Assembly (NCBI GenBank): GCA_951799425.1
Contig: OX637398.1
Span: 17,928,270-17,992,269, forward strand
Direction: 5' to 3'
Length of the DNA: 64,000 nucleotides
DNA from: Ilex aquifolium
Taxonomy: Eukaryota; Streptophyta; Magnoliopsida; Aquifoliales; Aquifoliaceae
The translations under genes were made by a program, and so were the position numbers. Of the stretch, positions 45,581 to 58,126 are shown piece after piece. Position 1 is the first letter of the stretch; every line of letters starts with the position of its first letter. Under the pieces are notes generated by a model. The model did no database searches, was not told the DNA's origin, and was given only the letters and a program-made list of their open reading frames with translations.

Positions 45581-47141
45581 AATACTGTGAGATCCCGTAT
45601 TTCATATAAATATAAATGATATTAACTTGATAGTATTTTTAAAATGATTAAAATGATGAAAGAAATTTTGAATCGTTATTAAATGAATAGTCGCATAAGT
45701 TTGAGCTACATGCGTATTGACTTTTAGTCATATTTAATTTTTGGAGGTGTTTAAGGTTGATAAGGGTAAATAAGTAAATATATTATTTTTTTTAAGGTCA
45801 AAATAACATTACGATTGAATCCGGGTGGTCCGAAAACCTTGGAATTGACATTTAGCGCATATAGAAGTTCGGAGGGGTAAAATGGTAACTTTAGTGTTTC
45901 GGGTGTAAATTGACTTTGGTTTTGAAATAAATCATAAAACTAAATGTTTTTAGGTTAAAATAACGTTAAACATGAATCCGGAACGTCGAAAAACCTTAGG
46001 ATAGTCATATGGATCAAATTTGGAATGTTTAGTGGCAAAACCGTAATTTTGGAGAAAACCCAAATTTCAGCCCATGAACAATAAAAATTCGGGACTGCTG
46101 GGTTTAAAACCCATATTTCTGCCCCTTTTCTTCCATTTTTTCTCACATCTCTCACCCAAAACTCATTCACCCATCTTAGAACTAGAGAGAGAAAGAGAGA
46201 AGAAGGGCTCTAGGGCTTGGGTTTGGCTTGAGAATCTTGGAGATTAAGCTTGGAATTTTTGATTTCTAGGTGGGGTTTTCCTTTGTCTTGCATTTACATT
46301 GTGCATCTCATGTATTTTCTTTAGCTAAAACTTATTATGTGTTTGATGGCAATATACTTGTTATAAACCTTGATTTAGTGTTGAGTATGTCATGAATTGT
46401 GAACTCACATGCATAAAAATGATTTTTGTATTATGGGTTTAAAACCCTTGTTTGATTTTAGTTATGGGTATTTGATTAAACATATGATTTGGGGGGTTTT
46501 GAAGTATGTTAAGATCTTGTACATAATATGACTTATTCTCTTGGAATGGAAATGCCCTAGTTTGATTTTAGTTTTGGATATTTGATTAAACCTATGATTT
46601 GGGGGTTTTGAAGTATGCTATGATTTTGTACATAATATATATGACGTATTCTCTTGGAAATGGTTATGTTGCTTTAAAAATGCAAATTTTGAGATTTGAG
46701 CCTATTACATGTTTGATAAAATGTCAAGGTTATGACATGTGATTTTAAAAGGATTTATGGATATAGAAAATAATGATTTTTGGAAAATGTATGCTCGATA
46801 CTGACAGGCAGAGGGTTAGTAGACGGTTGGGGCCTATTGAGTGGGTTGCCAAGGTGGCTACTAGTCCTAAGGGGGATTGGTTATGGTAGTGGTTTTCGGT
46901 GATGTCCTATGTGGCGTCACAAGTTGTGCCCTACACGTTCCCCTTGAAAAGCAAGAAGGGCAATGAGACCCTAGGGTACAAGACCCAAAAAGTTCTCCGG
47001 GGATGGTTCATGCGTGAACCAGTGTGATTGATTATACTGTCCGTATGCGAGGCATGCATAGTTTTGCTATGATGGGTTGGCTTAAAATGTATAAACCTTT
47101 AATTTATACATTGTATATTTCAAATGATGATGTGTTGGGAG

Positions 47142-49528
47142 TGTGACGCCCCAAAATCCGGGGGTCCGTTGATCACCCATCAACCCGCGGAATACCTGTG
47201 GATATCGTGTAACTCGATATCACACCGTTGTATCCCATTTACCGGGATCCATAATTTAACAAAATCGGACAGAGTCTCCTTTGTACGGGGAGCTCTACCC
47301 AAAACCCAACATGTACAATATACAATAACATGACCCATCCGAGGCCCAATTTAACACAATGACCGCACCGGGTCCATTTATGAGTAAAAATTGACCACAC
47401 CGGGTCCATTGATCCATACTCATATAAAAACATGCAAGGTTATATTAAAAACAGGCCATATGAGTTCAATTACAACTCTTTTACATAAAATTACATGCCA
47501 AAACTAGTTTGCTCCAAAAGTTTTACAAAATGAGTTATAAAAGCCACAATTCGGCTTTCTTCACCCTTGCGGTCCCGAATGAGAGCCGTCCACCGGCGTA
47601 TATCCCGCACCTGAAATGTTTTCCCGTATAGGGTGAGCCACGCCCAATAGAGTAATTCCTACAGAGGCTACTCCCCACTTAAGTGCACATGCAATGTTCA
47701 CATTCAACAATTCATATTCACATCAACATTCCAAGTAAGAATATACAATTCTTGGTTGGAATTCTACATGCCATGCTATGAAATGAGATGAAACTCACTC
47801 GTGCATCATAACTCGAGTCTTCACCAACTCCCACCACACAATGCAATGCCAATGTGTAATAAAATCCGTCATCGATGAATTACATCCAAGATCACTTTGA
47901 ACTAAAATTCATGTATTTATAAACAAAAACTTGTTGGATGTTACACCTCGAGTGATCATTTCATAAACAAAACCATGTGTCTTTATGGGTAGCGGATTTT
48001 GGAATCACACCGCCGACTCCGCAAGCCTATCTACACTTTTTGAACTTTCACCGTCGGAGTGTATGAACCAGTAACCGGGTTTTTCACCTGAGGGAGTGTC
48101 TAGCCCTTCTTACTATACCCGACACAAGTTTTTTCATGTCATGCGACCGTGCGACTCTATTGAACCTTGGTCCAACGGTAACGAGCCCACTTATCAATCA
48201 CCAAATGTGGTGTTTGCTTTCAACCATGCACTCACACCCATGGAATGCGATGTCCCCGTGCATATGCAATGTAATGTACCATTTCATGTCAATGTCATGT
48301 CTCATATGTAGTGAATGTCACATGGACAACTCAAATCACACATTTCATCATGTATCATGGACAATCATATCTTATGCATATAACCTCCAATAAAAACTCA
48401 TCTCAATGTCAATATATTAATACACATATATCAACATTTTATCTAACAACAACAACCAAGCATGTCATTACATAATCAAGCAATAACACCCTTAATCCTC
48501 AAGGCCTAATGTAAACATATAATATGCCCACAAAACAGCCCACATAATAGCCTCTAAATAAGCCATATAACGGCCCCGAAACAAGCCACAAAACAGCCCC
48601 AAAACAAGCCATAAAACAGCCCCAAAACAAGCCATAAAACAGCCCACAATTTCAACCCAAAACAGTCCACAATTTTAACCCAAAACAGTCCCAATTTCAG
48701 CCCCTTAACAGCCCACAATTTCAGCCCCTAAACAAGCCCAAAACAGTCCCTAAAACAGCCACATAACAGCCCCTTAAATCAGCCCAAAAGGTAGGAATAA
48801 AAATCAAGTAGGAAGAACTCTACCTCTTGGAGCGTAGTAGAAATGGAAGGAAGCCTCAAGAACACCTCCTAAGCCCAAAACCTTTGATTTCTCAAAGTCT
48901 TCTCTTGGATCTTCGGTGAAATCACTCGTTCTTGGTGTGGTTGCGTAGCCCTTGTCGCGGTGATCAACTTTAACTCTTTGTCCAAGTCGATCCGAGCGAC
49001 GGAACTTCGAAAATCTTGGATTGAAGCTTGAAGAACTAAATTTTTTCTTCTCTTTTCTCTCTTCTCTCTCTTTGGCCGGCCATGATGGTGAACAATGAGA
49101 TATTTTCCTTCAAAATATCAGATTTAAGTCGATATTTATAGTCGCAAATGTGCGGTCCACATTGCACCGCATATTTCCTACTTCCTCGTCTGTTTTCGTC
49201 CCGAAACGATTCATTACATCCCGGTTTAAGTTCAAATTAATTTTATCCAAACTTTAATCCAATTCTAAAGAAATTTTATAAAACTCGTTTTTTGGGACCT
49301 CCACGAGGTCATTCGCCACCCAGCCACCTCGAACCACGTGCAAAAATCCGACTATCTCGAAATTCAACGAAATTTGACAGGGTAACTAGTTTCCGCGATA
49401 AGAGTCCAATGGAGAAGTCCGTTTCCTCATCCAAGGTCTAGAGAAAGGTGTATCTCGAATCCGCACTGTTGTGACAAATTACTGTTTTGCCCTTTTTCAA
49501 AAAAATTTCAAATTTACCCGGGTTTTAC
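47142..49528 (-). mobile_element. Nested solo LTR of the C family
   Basis: On the minus strand it begins TGTAAAACCCGGG at 49528 and ends GGGGCGTCACA at 47142. It is flanked by GGGAG on both sides (47137-47141 and 49529-49533). Length 2,387 bp. It is a relative of 55816-58126 and of the E0 LTR. A TATAAATA lies on the minus strand at 49133-49140, with an inverted repeat TGCGGT/ACCGCA just upstream (49151-49171). Confidence 0.92.
48525..48787. repeat. 23-bp C-rich minisatellite within the nested LTR
   Basis: Variants of GCCCCAAAACAAGCCATAAAACA repeat about 11 times and become irregular toward the right (CAGCCCACAATTTCA). It lies in the transcribed part of the LTR. The homologous part of 55816-58126 has no such expansion. 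Confidence 0.8.
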
Positions 49529-50315
49529 AGGGAGATTTTTATAAATGCTCTACTTGTTATCTTGTTCGTATACTAAATTATAGAAATTTTTCATTACTTA
49601 TTCGTATGGTTTGTGAAATGTTGGTATTTAAAACTTTGTAAATGCTTGAGAAAAAGATTATCCTACTGAGCGTGTGGTTGCTCACCCCAATCATTTAACA
49701 TTTTCAGTTATGGGGCATATGTTGGTGGGCTGAATAGTGGGAGTATCGAGGCAGAAGATAGTTGTTATGATTTTTATATATTTAGTTACAGTATGTAAAG
49801 AACAATGTACGATGATGTATATTATTGAGGATTTGTAAGTGATTTATATCTTGGTTAATTTGAGAGAATATGTATAGATTGGGACCTTTCAAATGGTTTA
49901 CTTATAAAGATTTTCGATATTCAACATATTATGTTCATGACGAATAATTTTGGATAATTAGATTATGACCCGGGCTTGGGAGGACTTCGTGGGCCTCCAT
50001 TTGCCACCCCGGTATTGAACGGTAATGACTTATTTGTGGATATCATGAGAAGGGATGTATGTGATTGATATGATGTGAATGACTAGTTAGGTATAATTAT
50101 TATGTTTAATGCTCTCACAGGTAACTCTCACCAATTATCTGGATGCCCGATTTTCAAAGGAAACTCTGTCAAAATTTTCTTAAAAAAAAATGATTTATTT
50201 AAACTAAAGAAATATTTTTCTAGATGTTTTTGCAACAAACCGGCATGTGTTTTTAGAACAAACAAAGTAATTTTTTTTAATCACACTTTTGTGAAATTTG
50301 AGGCGTGACAAATAC

Positions 50316-50457
50316 AAGGGGCCATTTTTTTTTTCTCGAAAAATTCTTTTTTTTCGTGACAAAACATATTTCTAAGGTAGGGTTACATAGGACACTCACT
50401 CTTACAAAGTAAATTCTGAATACCTACAATTATAGTTGTTAGTATCATACAATTAGA
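50316..50457. other. Unassigned flank between B-family LTR and the right-hand repeat block
   Basis: 142 bp, with T-rich runs. Nothing recognised. Confidence 0.5.
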
Positions 50458-51010
50458 CTTGTCAGAGTCCGACACGACACGATTAACATATACGAATCGA
50501 AACAAATTAAGCGGATTTAGATAAGACTTTAACGGGTTTAGCTGGTAAACGGGTTGACCCGCCAGACACGTTTAATAAATGGGTCGTGTTTGGGTGAGAC
50601 TTGTCAACCCGTTTATCACCTGTTTTCCCATTTAAATTAGATTAATATAATAATAAATTAATAATTATATTTAAAAAATTGGCCATAATTTTTTTTAGTG
50701 ACAACCACAAAATATATATATATTGTTTTTAGTGACAGCGGCATAATTTTTTTTTTTAATTTAGTGACAACCACAGAAAATATAATAATAAATTATTTTG
50801 GATTGTAGTTTGTACTTTGTAATATGGTGTGTTATCTTTAAATGTCACATTATTTTTTTGTTTTAGTTTGTTAGTTTTATAAAGTTATATAGCATTTTTA
50901 AACAAACAGGTAAATGGGTATAATAGGTGGTTTGTCGTGTTTACTTGAACCTACCCAACATGACTCATTTAAAACTAAACGGGTTAAACGAGTTGTGTCG
51001 TTTTGACACC
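50458..51010. mobile_element. Non-autonomous terminal-inverted-repeat element (possibly hAT-like)
   Basis: The left end reads TGTCAGAGTCCGACACGACACG. The right end, read in reverse complement, is GGGTGTCAAAACGACACAACTCG, so the ends are imperfect inverted repeats about 550 bp apart. The interior is AT-rich with GTGACAACCACA words. Only its right part (from about GTTTATCACCTGTTT) occurs in each 2.5 kb unit, which makes this copy the intact form of that module. I could not identify a clear target duplication, so the superfamily is uncertain. Confidence 0.5.
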
Positions 51011-51730
51011 CATACGTACAATATGTGATTTGTATCATTGATAGGTGTCGATACATCACAAAAATTATGCATGTTACTTAAGTGTATCGGTTTTGCTTTG
51101 TTCGTGCGATATATTACACAATATAACCCGATACAAGACGATACGTACGAGTCATCTGATACAAGGCGAAATAGATTATTCTTATTTTTATTTTTTTGAA
51201 TTTTAAACAGAAAACAACACCATTTCACATAGAAACAATTTTTGTAAATACTAGGCAATGAAGTGATGTTGTTTCACTATCTACGGCTTTTAAAAATATA
51301 GAAGCGTTTTTTTTTTATGTGTTCCATCACAAGAGCAAATAGTTTGATTATTAAAAGTATCATCTTCAAGCTCTTTTAGATGTTAAAATTAAAACTCTTT
51401 AAATTTTGATATTGATAAATTATGTTAGAAACCTGAGGTATGTTTGGATTGTATCTCCAAAACAGATTTTTGGTTTTCGAGTATTAAAAAATAAGAAAAC
51501 ATGTTTGAATTGCATAATAAATATCTTTGTTTTCTAAAAATTCCAAAAAGTAAAATATTTGAAAACACCTTTAACATGTTTTTGGCTTTTTGAATAACAA
51601 CGAAAATACGTGGACTCCATTATTGTTCATTTAGAGTGCCCATGTAAAAGGCAAGAAAAACATTTCTCTCTCCTCCTTTGAATGGCTACCAGTCATCTTT
51701 CCTCATTTCAACATCTACCAGTCTTTCTTA

Positions 51731-52132
51731 GAGCATCTCCAATAAAGTTTTATATTTTAACTATTCAAAAGTATAATTTTTTTATTTACTTACTCACTTT
51801 TTCAATATACACCCCAACAAGTTTTTTTTTTTTACTTACTTCTTTTAAATATTATTTCACATATTTTGTATCTTTGTTGGGACTGTTGGGGGAGAGAAAG
51901 AATGGAAGGAAAGACGAAAAGTGGACAAGAGAGGTGGGAAAGGACATGAGGAGAGAGCAAACATTATAAAATATTTATACAAGTTGCTACAGTAATGCTC
52001 TATATTTGGAGTATCATCGAGCAAAACGATATTTTACAACATCTGAACATATTCTGTTAGAGCATAATTTTTGACTTTGGTTAACTAAATTTTAACTATT
52101 TATGAATTTTATATGTTTTATTGGAGATGCTC
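51731..52132 (+). mobile_element. MITE, PIF/Harbinger-like, copy in U8
   Basis: GAGCATCTCCAATA...TTGGAGATGCTC ends with TTA on both sides. Confidence 0.8.
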
Positions 52133-52257
52133 TTACAAGCTCTGAACATCGGCTCTCGGCTTTTTATTTGACTCGCAATCATACACATGATTTGTTGGCT
52201 TGAAATTTTTGGGGGCTTTTCTTTTAGGGGTCTAGATTTGTTCTAGAATGCAAAAAA

Positions 52258-52600
52258 ACGTAGATATGTTCTTGAAATCAGTAGATCTATGTTTGAAATC
52301 ATCAAATCAGTGTTAGAAATCATCATATCTATGTTTGGTATTAGTGGATCTGTGTTTGAAATCATCAAATCAACAGATCTGTGTTTGGTATTAGTAGATA
52401 TGTGTTTGAAATCATCAAATCAGTGTAGGAAATCATCATATCAAATATTAGTAGATCTGTGTTTGAAATCATCAAATCAGTGTTAGAAATCATCATATCT
52501 GTGTTTGGTAGTAGTAGATCTGTGTTTGAAATCATCAAATCAATGTCATCAGCTCTGCATTTGAAATTATTAGATCTATGTTTGAAGTTGTGAAATCCGA
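52258..52600 (+). repeat. 21-bp minisatellite, U8 copy
   Basis: The GATCTGTGTTTGAAATCATCA-like words are arranged in a different order of variants from the left-hand units, with an apparent deletion around 52440. Confidence 0.75.
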
Positions 52601-53042
52601 GAAAATTAAAACTTAATTAAAAGGGTAAAGTAGGAATTAGTTGTTACAGTACGAGTTGATAACCCAAATTTTACTAGAACTTGAATGACGAAACAGACAT
52701 CACCGTCAGATTCGTATTGTGAAATTTAGTTACCTAGACAATTTTCATTGAATTTCGAGACAGTCTGATTTTTTACATTTTACGATGCGATGGGTGTCGC
52801 GTGACTAAAATTATCGCGATCAAATTTAATTCACAGGACTCAAAAAAATAATTCAAAATTAGTTCAATAAAAATATACTAAACTTAATGCGGGGCGATAT
52901 TTAATTGATTCGGAATAAAATTTGACTAGTTAAAGTGGGGCATGTGGCGCAACAAGGGCCAAACAAATTACAAAATATAAAAAGGGGAAAGTTTTGGGTT
53001 TTTCCCATTTTTCTTCCCACATGCCAACAGATAAGGAGAGAT

Positions 53043-55293
53043 TGTAAACCCCCACACTCCTATCTTTATATAGCAAGTAATTATTTTTGAAATGCTAATA
53101 TAGGTGATGAGGTATGCATGAACCCTATAGATTGTAATTGTAGGATTAAATACTAGGGATGCAAATTGATTGTGAAATTTAATTTTTGGAGGTGTTTAAG
53201 GTTGATAAGGGTAACTAAGTAAAAATATTAAATTTTTTAGGTCAAAATAATATTATCATTGAACCTGGGAGATCCAAAAAATTTGGAATAGCCGTTTAGA
53301 ACATATAGCGGTTCGGAGGAATAAAATAGTAATTTTAGTGTTTCGAGTGTAAATTTACTTTAGTTTTGAGATAAATCATAAAAATAAATGTTTTTAGGTT
53401 AAAATAACATTAAAAATGAATCTGGAACGTCGAAAAACCTTAGGGTAGTCATATGGATCAAATTGGAGATTTTTAGTGGCAAAACCGTAATTTTGGAGAA
53501 AACCCAAATTTCAGCCATGAACAATAACTTTCGGGGGCTGCTGTATTTAAAACACATATTTCAGCCCATTTTCTTTTATTCTTTCATTCCACTGTCACCC
53601 CAAACCTCTTAGAACCCTAGGAGAAGATAAAGGGAAAAAGAAAAGGGAAGAAGAAAGTCTCTAAAGCTTGGGTTTTGCTTGGAATTCTTGATTTCTAGGT
53701 AGGGGTTTCTCCCTATTCACTTCCATTGAGGCTAAGGTTTATATATATGTATGTTTTGACTCTAAATCCTATTTATATGTTAGGAAATTCTTGATTGTTG
53801 ATATTATTGAAAATATTATCATATTTCTAAACAAAGCTATGGTTGGATAGCCATGAAATCTCTTTTCTTGTCTTAAAACCTTAGTTTTCAAGAGAAATTA
53901 ATTTTTCTGTTGATTTTTCCTTTGTTCTTGATTTCAAAACTCTAGTGTTTGGTATTGAACAATAAAATGGTATTTTTTTTTTAGGATCACTTGCATATTT
54001 TCTTAATTTGTTCTATTGGAATAATACATGTGAAATTTAGAATTTTGGATTTTACTAGTGATTTGAGAAATTGGTTGGTATTGTATCGTAGAGTTGGTAG
54101 ATGCGTTTTTTACTTCGTGCGGGTTTGAATTTTTCCTACCACTCGTAGTGGGGTTGGTGCCTTGCGAGGATCAAACCACTATTTGCTCACGGGTATTGAG
54201 GTTGAGAGTTAGTATACTATTCCTGGGTTGGATTCGTCATTTCCAATATGTTGGAATGCGCCATTCCTAAAGTTGTATATCCTTGGGAGGATTTGGGTGT
54301 GTGTGTGTGTGCCAGGATATTCTCGATGTGTCTATTCATGCGATATCTTACATCATACCTGAGATACATTGTGGGCTATTGTTTATTGTGCAAATGGTAG
54401 GTTATGGTTTATTGTGGAAAGGAGTCTATTGTGGACATGGTTATTGTGGAAATGGTAACTCGTTGGAATTGTTATTTTTGGGAATTGGTTTTACTTTTCA
54501 TTTAATCATTGCTATTGTGTAAACTTGAGATCCATTGAAATGTCCCTGTTTTCCTTCAAAAGCTATATATGATATTTTTAAAATGAGACCGACTATTTTA
54601 TATGCTTTCAAAACCTTGTTCGATTTTGGGAGGATTTTCTTACAGAGCTTAGTGCTCATCCCCTACAAACAATATATTTTTCAGATTATGGTCTAGAGGA
54701 GGAGCTCGGAGTTTATGAGTTGGTACATTGGGAAGCTCCAATAGATGGGAACGTGAATCCCGATGTGGACGTTTAGAGCTATATTCTCCTATGTTCTAGA
54801 CTATGAAATTCATTTTGGGACAATGTGAAGTCTAATATTTTCGTTATTCCGCTGCAAGATAATAGTTGATTTGTTTTTGGATGTAATTGCCATAGTTGGA
54901 CATATCATTTTGGATGATGTTTTATATATTGTGGATGATGAATGAAATTCTTTGTTGTTATGAAGTCCATTTAGTTACTCTTATGATGTGAATGGTTTTA
55001 GATAGTAATGTCGTCCAAGGGAGATTTTGGGGCGTTACAAATTAAACTTATATGGACTGTTTTAATGTAAAAGAAAAATTGCATGTGGTTATATAAGTAT
55101 GGATAAATGGACCCGGTGTGGTCAATGTTTACTTATGAATGGACCCGGTGTGGTCAATATTTATTCATAAATGGACCCAGTGTGGTCAATGTAGTATAAT
55201 TGCACATGTTGTGTTTTGGGTAGAGCTTCCCGTACAAAGGAGACTCTGCCCGAATTTTGTTAAATTAAGGACCCCGGTTTTGGGGGCGTTACA
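53043..55293 (+). mobile_element. Chimeric solo LTR: D-family body with a C-family tail
   Basis: It is flanked by GAGAT on both sides (53038-53042 and 55294-55298). It starts TGTAAACCCCCACAC, like the D-family LTR at 58778, and a D-type end (GATTTTGGGGCGTTACA) is reached at about 55039. Then 55040-55293 continues with a C-family LTR end (GGACCCGGTGTGGTCAATGT, AAAGGAGACTCTGCCCGA, GGGGGCGTTACA) as seen at 57870-58126. The outer ends carry a single target duplication although they come from two families. Confidence 0.8.
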
Positions 55294-55815
55294 GAGATGG
55301 AGAAGAGAGAAAGAAAAGAAAAGACAAAACCTCCTTTCCCTCTTCCATTTTAGATCCGCAGAGATTCAATCGTCGGATTGATTCGGATCATTTATCACCT
55401 GTTTACCCGTTTAAATAAAATTAATATAATAATAAATTAATAATTATTTTAAAGAAAATAGCCATTTTTTTTAGTGACATCCACACAATTTTTTTTTTTA
55501 ATTTAGTGACAACCACAGAAAATATAATAATAAATTATTTTGGATTGTAGTTTGTATTTTGTAATATGGCATGTTATCTTTAAATATCACATTTTTTTTG
55601 TGTTAGTTTGTTAGTTTTATAAAGTTATATAGCATTTTTAAACAAACAAGTAAATGGGTCTAATAGGTGGTTTGTCGTGTTTACTCGAACCTACCCAACA
55701 CAACTCATTTAAAAATAAACGAGTTAAACGAGTTGTGTCGTTTTGACATCCCTACGTATAATATGTGATATGTATCATTGATATGTGTTGATACATCACA
55801 AAAATGATGCATGTT
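55294..55815 (+). repeat. Tandem unit U8 end and U9 start
   Basis: The unit resumes at GAGATGGAGAAGAGAG and runs through the inverted-repeat-element end (GTTGTGTCGTTTTGACATCC) into the next unit start (GATATGTGTTGATACATCAC). It is interrupted by the solo LTR at 55816. Confidence 0.8.
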
Positions 55816-58126
55816 TGTAAAACCCGGGAAATTTTGAATTTTTTGTGAATAAGGGCAAAATGGTCATTTGCCATCCTAATGCTTATTTGAAATACTCATG
55901 CTCTAGACCTCGGATGAGGAAACGGAGTTCGCCGTTGGATTCGTATCGCGGAATCTAGTCACCCTGTCAAATTTCGTCGAATTCTGATATAGTCGAATTT
56001 TTGCACGTCGTTCGAGACGATTGCGTGGCGAATTTCATTTTAAAGGTCCCCAATAATGGATTTTATAAAATTTCCCTAAAATTAAATTAAAGTTCAAATA
56101 AAATTAATTTGAACTTAATCCGATGTATAATGAATCGTTTCGGGATGAAAAACGGACCCGGAAGTCGAAAATATGCGGTGCGATGTGAACCGCACATTTT
56201 TGCCTATAAATATCCTAAAAAAATCAGTTTTTTGAACAAATATCAGCTGAAATTTCAGCCTTTTCAGCCGCCCAAGACCAAAGGAAAAAAAAAAATTCTT
56301 TAACCTTCTCGCTCCGATTCCGGGAGTTCCGTCCGTCGGAATTCATCAGTCCAGAAGTTAAAGTTCATCTATGTGACAAGGGCTACGCGTACATACCAAA
56401 AAGAGCTGATTTCACCGAAGATCCAAAGACGGAAGTTTGGGGAAATCAAAGATTTGGGCTTAAATCTTGTTCTTGGAGGTTCTACCGGTTGTTTTACGCT
56501 CCAAGAGGTAGGGTTTCCTCTTACTCGGGTTTATTTCTAACCTAAGGTGTCCATAGGGTTTATATGGGCTGTTTTGGACATTTCTAACATTTTTCCATTA
56601 TGGTTGGTGTTATGGAAATGGGTAGGATCAATTCTAGTGCGAATTGGTAGTTAGAAATTGCTAGTTTGTGATTTCTAGGATGTTTCGATAATTGGAAATG
56701 TAAAAATCATATATTCTGATTTTTATTTTATTATTTGAAATGGTATATATTAAGTCTTGGCTTGATTTGATATATGGAAGTGTTTATGTAATAATCATGT
56801 GGGTTTGTGCCTTGTGAATGAAATGTGATATTAGCATGTATTATGTGATAACATGTTGATGAAGTGTTGATATATTCTCTTGAATATACTGACCTTGTAA
56901 CGGATTATGGTGATTATATACATATGATATAAATTGTCATGGTATACATTGATATGTAGAAATTGTTCATTAGGCATACATTGCAATATGGACATGGAAT
57001 TGACATCACATTCATGGGCATGAGTCATGAGTGTGGGTGTGTGTATGCATGGTTAATCAAACACCATTCTTGGTGATTGATGGGTGGGCTCGGGAACGTT
57101 GGGTTGAAAATCCGACTGAGTCACATGGTTGCATGAAAGAAAGAAAAACTTGTGTCGGGTATAGCAAGTAGGGCTAGACTCTCCCTCGGGTGCAAAACCC
57201 GGTCACGTGGTTCAGGCACTTCCCGGCGGTGAAATTCCAGAAAAATGCTGGTGTTTACGGAACTGGTGGTTGAGATACCAAAATCCGTTGCCCAACAAGA
57301 CACAAGATTTTGATTTATAAAGTACTCATTCAATGAGTAACACCCATCAATGATTTGATTTTATAATAAAACAACTTTTATTTCAAACGATCATTGGGTG
57401 GATTTTTCGTCAATTGACGGATTCATTACACATAGGCATTGCATTGTGTTGTGGGAGTCGGTGAGGACTCGGGTTAAAGTTGCATGAGTGAGTTCCATCT
57501 CATTTCATAGCATGACATGGTAGTTTCCAATATGGAGTTGCATATTCTTACTTGGAATGTTGAATGTGAACATTGCATGTGCATGTAGGTGGGGAGTAGC
57601 CTCTGTAGGAAATTACTCTACTGGGCGTTGCTCATCTTATTCGGGAACACATTTCAGGTGGGGGAAATACATCGGCGGATGGCTCCAATTTGGACCCACA
57701 TGTTTGAAGAAAGCCGAATGTGGCTTTATTTTGCGTTAATGTAAAACACTTGTGACAACTATGTTTTTTTGGACATGTATATGTAAAAGAATTGAAATAG
57801 AACTGTTATGGACTATTTTTGATACAACATTGCATGTTTTGATAATGGTATGGATAGTTGGACCCGGTGTGGCCAATGTTTACTTATAAATGGACCCGGT
57901 GCGGTTATTGCTTTATATTGGGCCTCGGATGGGTCATTTGAATATATATTGCACAGGTTGAGTTTTGGGTAGAGCTCCCCATACAAAGGAGACTCTGCCC
58001 GATTTTTGTTTAATTATGGACCCCGATAAATGGGGTATAACGGAGCGATATCGAGTTACTCGGTATCCACGGGTATTCCGCAGGTTGATGGGTAATCAAC
58101 GGACCCCCGGATTTTGGGGCGTCACA
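55816..58126 (+). mobile_element. Solo LTR of the C family
   Basis: It starts TGTAAAACCCGGG and ends GGGGCGTCACA. It is flanked by ATGTT on both sides (55811-55815 and 58127-58131). Length 2,311 bp. A TATAAATA lies at 56205-56212. It carries the conserved upstream block (GGAATCTAGTCACCCTGTC) near 55951-55969. Confidence 0.93.
56174..56212 (+). promoter_or_regulatory. Promoter region of the C-family LTR: inverted repeat plus TATA box
   Basis: TGCGGT-N9-ACCGCA (56174-56194) lies 10 bp before TATAAATA (56205-56212). The same inverted repeat sits in the same position in the LTRs at 47142-49528 (minus) and 63472 onward (63805-63825). Confidence 0.6.

Larger units (their letters stand above)
45586..50310 (+). 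mobile_element. Solo LTR of a second family (B), interrupted by a nested solo LTR
   Basis: It starts TGTGAGATCCCG and ends TTTGAGGCGTGACA, with the 5 bp duplication AATAC on both sides (45581-45585 and 50311-50315). After removing the nested LTR and its duplication, about 2,333 bp remain. An internal segment (TTTTTGGAGGTGTTTAAGG onward, 45740-46080) is shared with 53185-53530, linking it to the D-type LTR there. A run of GAGAGAGAAAGAGAGAAG near 46185 marks the likely leader. Confidence 0.88.
51011..53042 (+). repeat. Tandem unit U8, left part (diverged copy)
   Basis: Collinear with U2-U5 from the GTATCATTGATAGGTGTCGATAC segment to the CT-rich leader of the fossil LTR. The MITE is at 51731-52132, the minisatellite at about 52258-52600 and the fossil LTR from about 52596. 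It is more diverged from U1-U6 than they are from each other. It continues at 55294 after a solo LTR. Confidence 0.8.
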
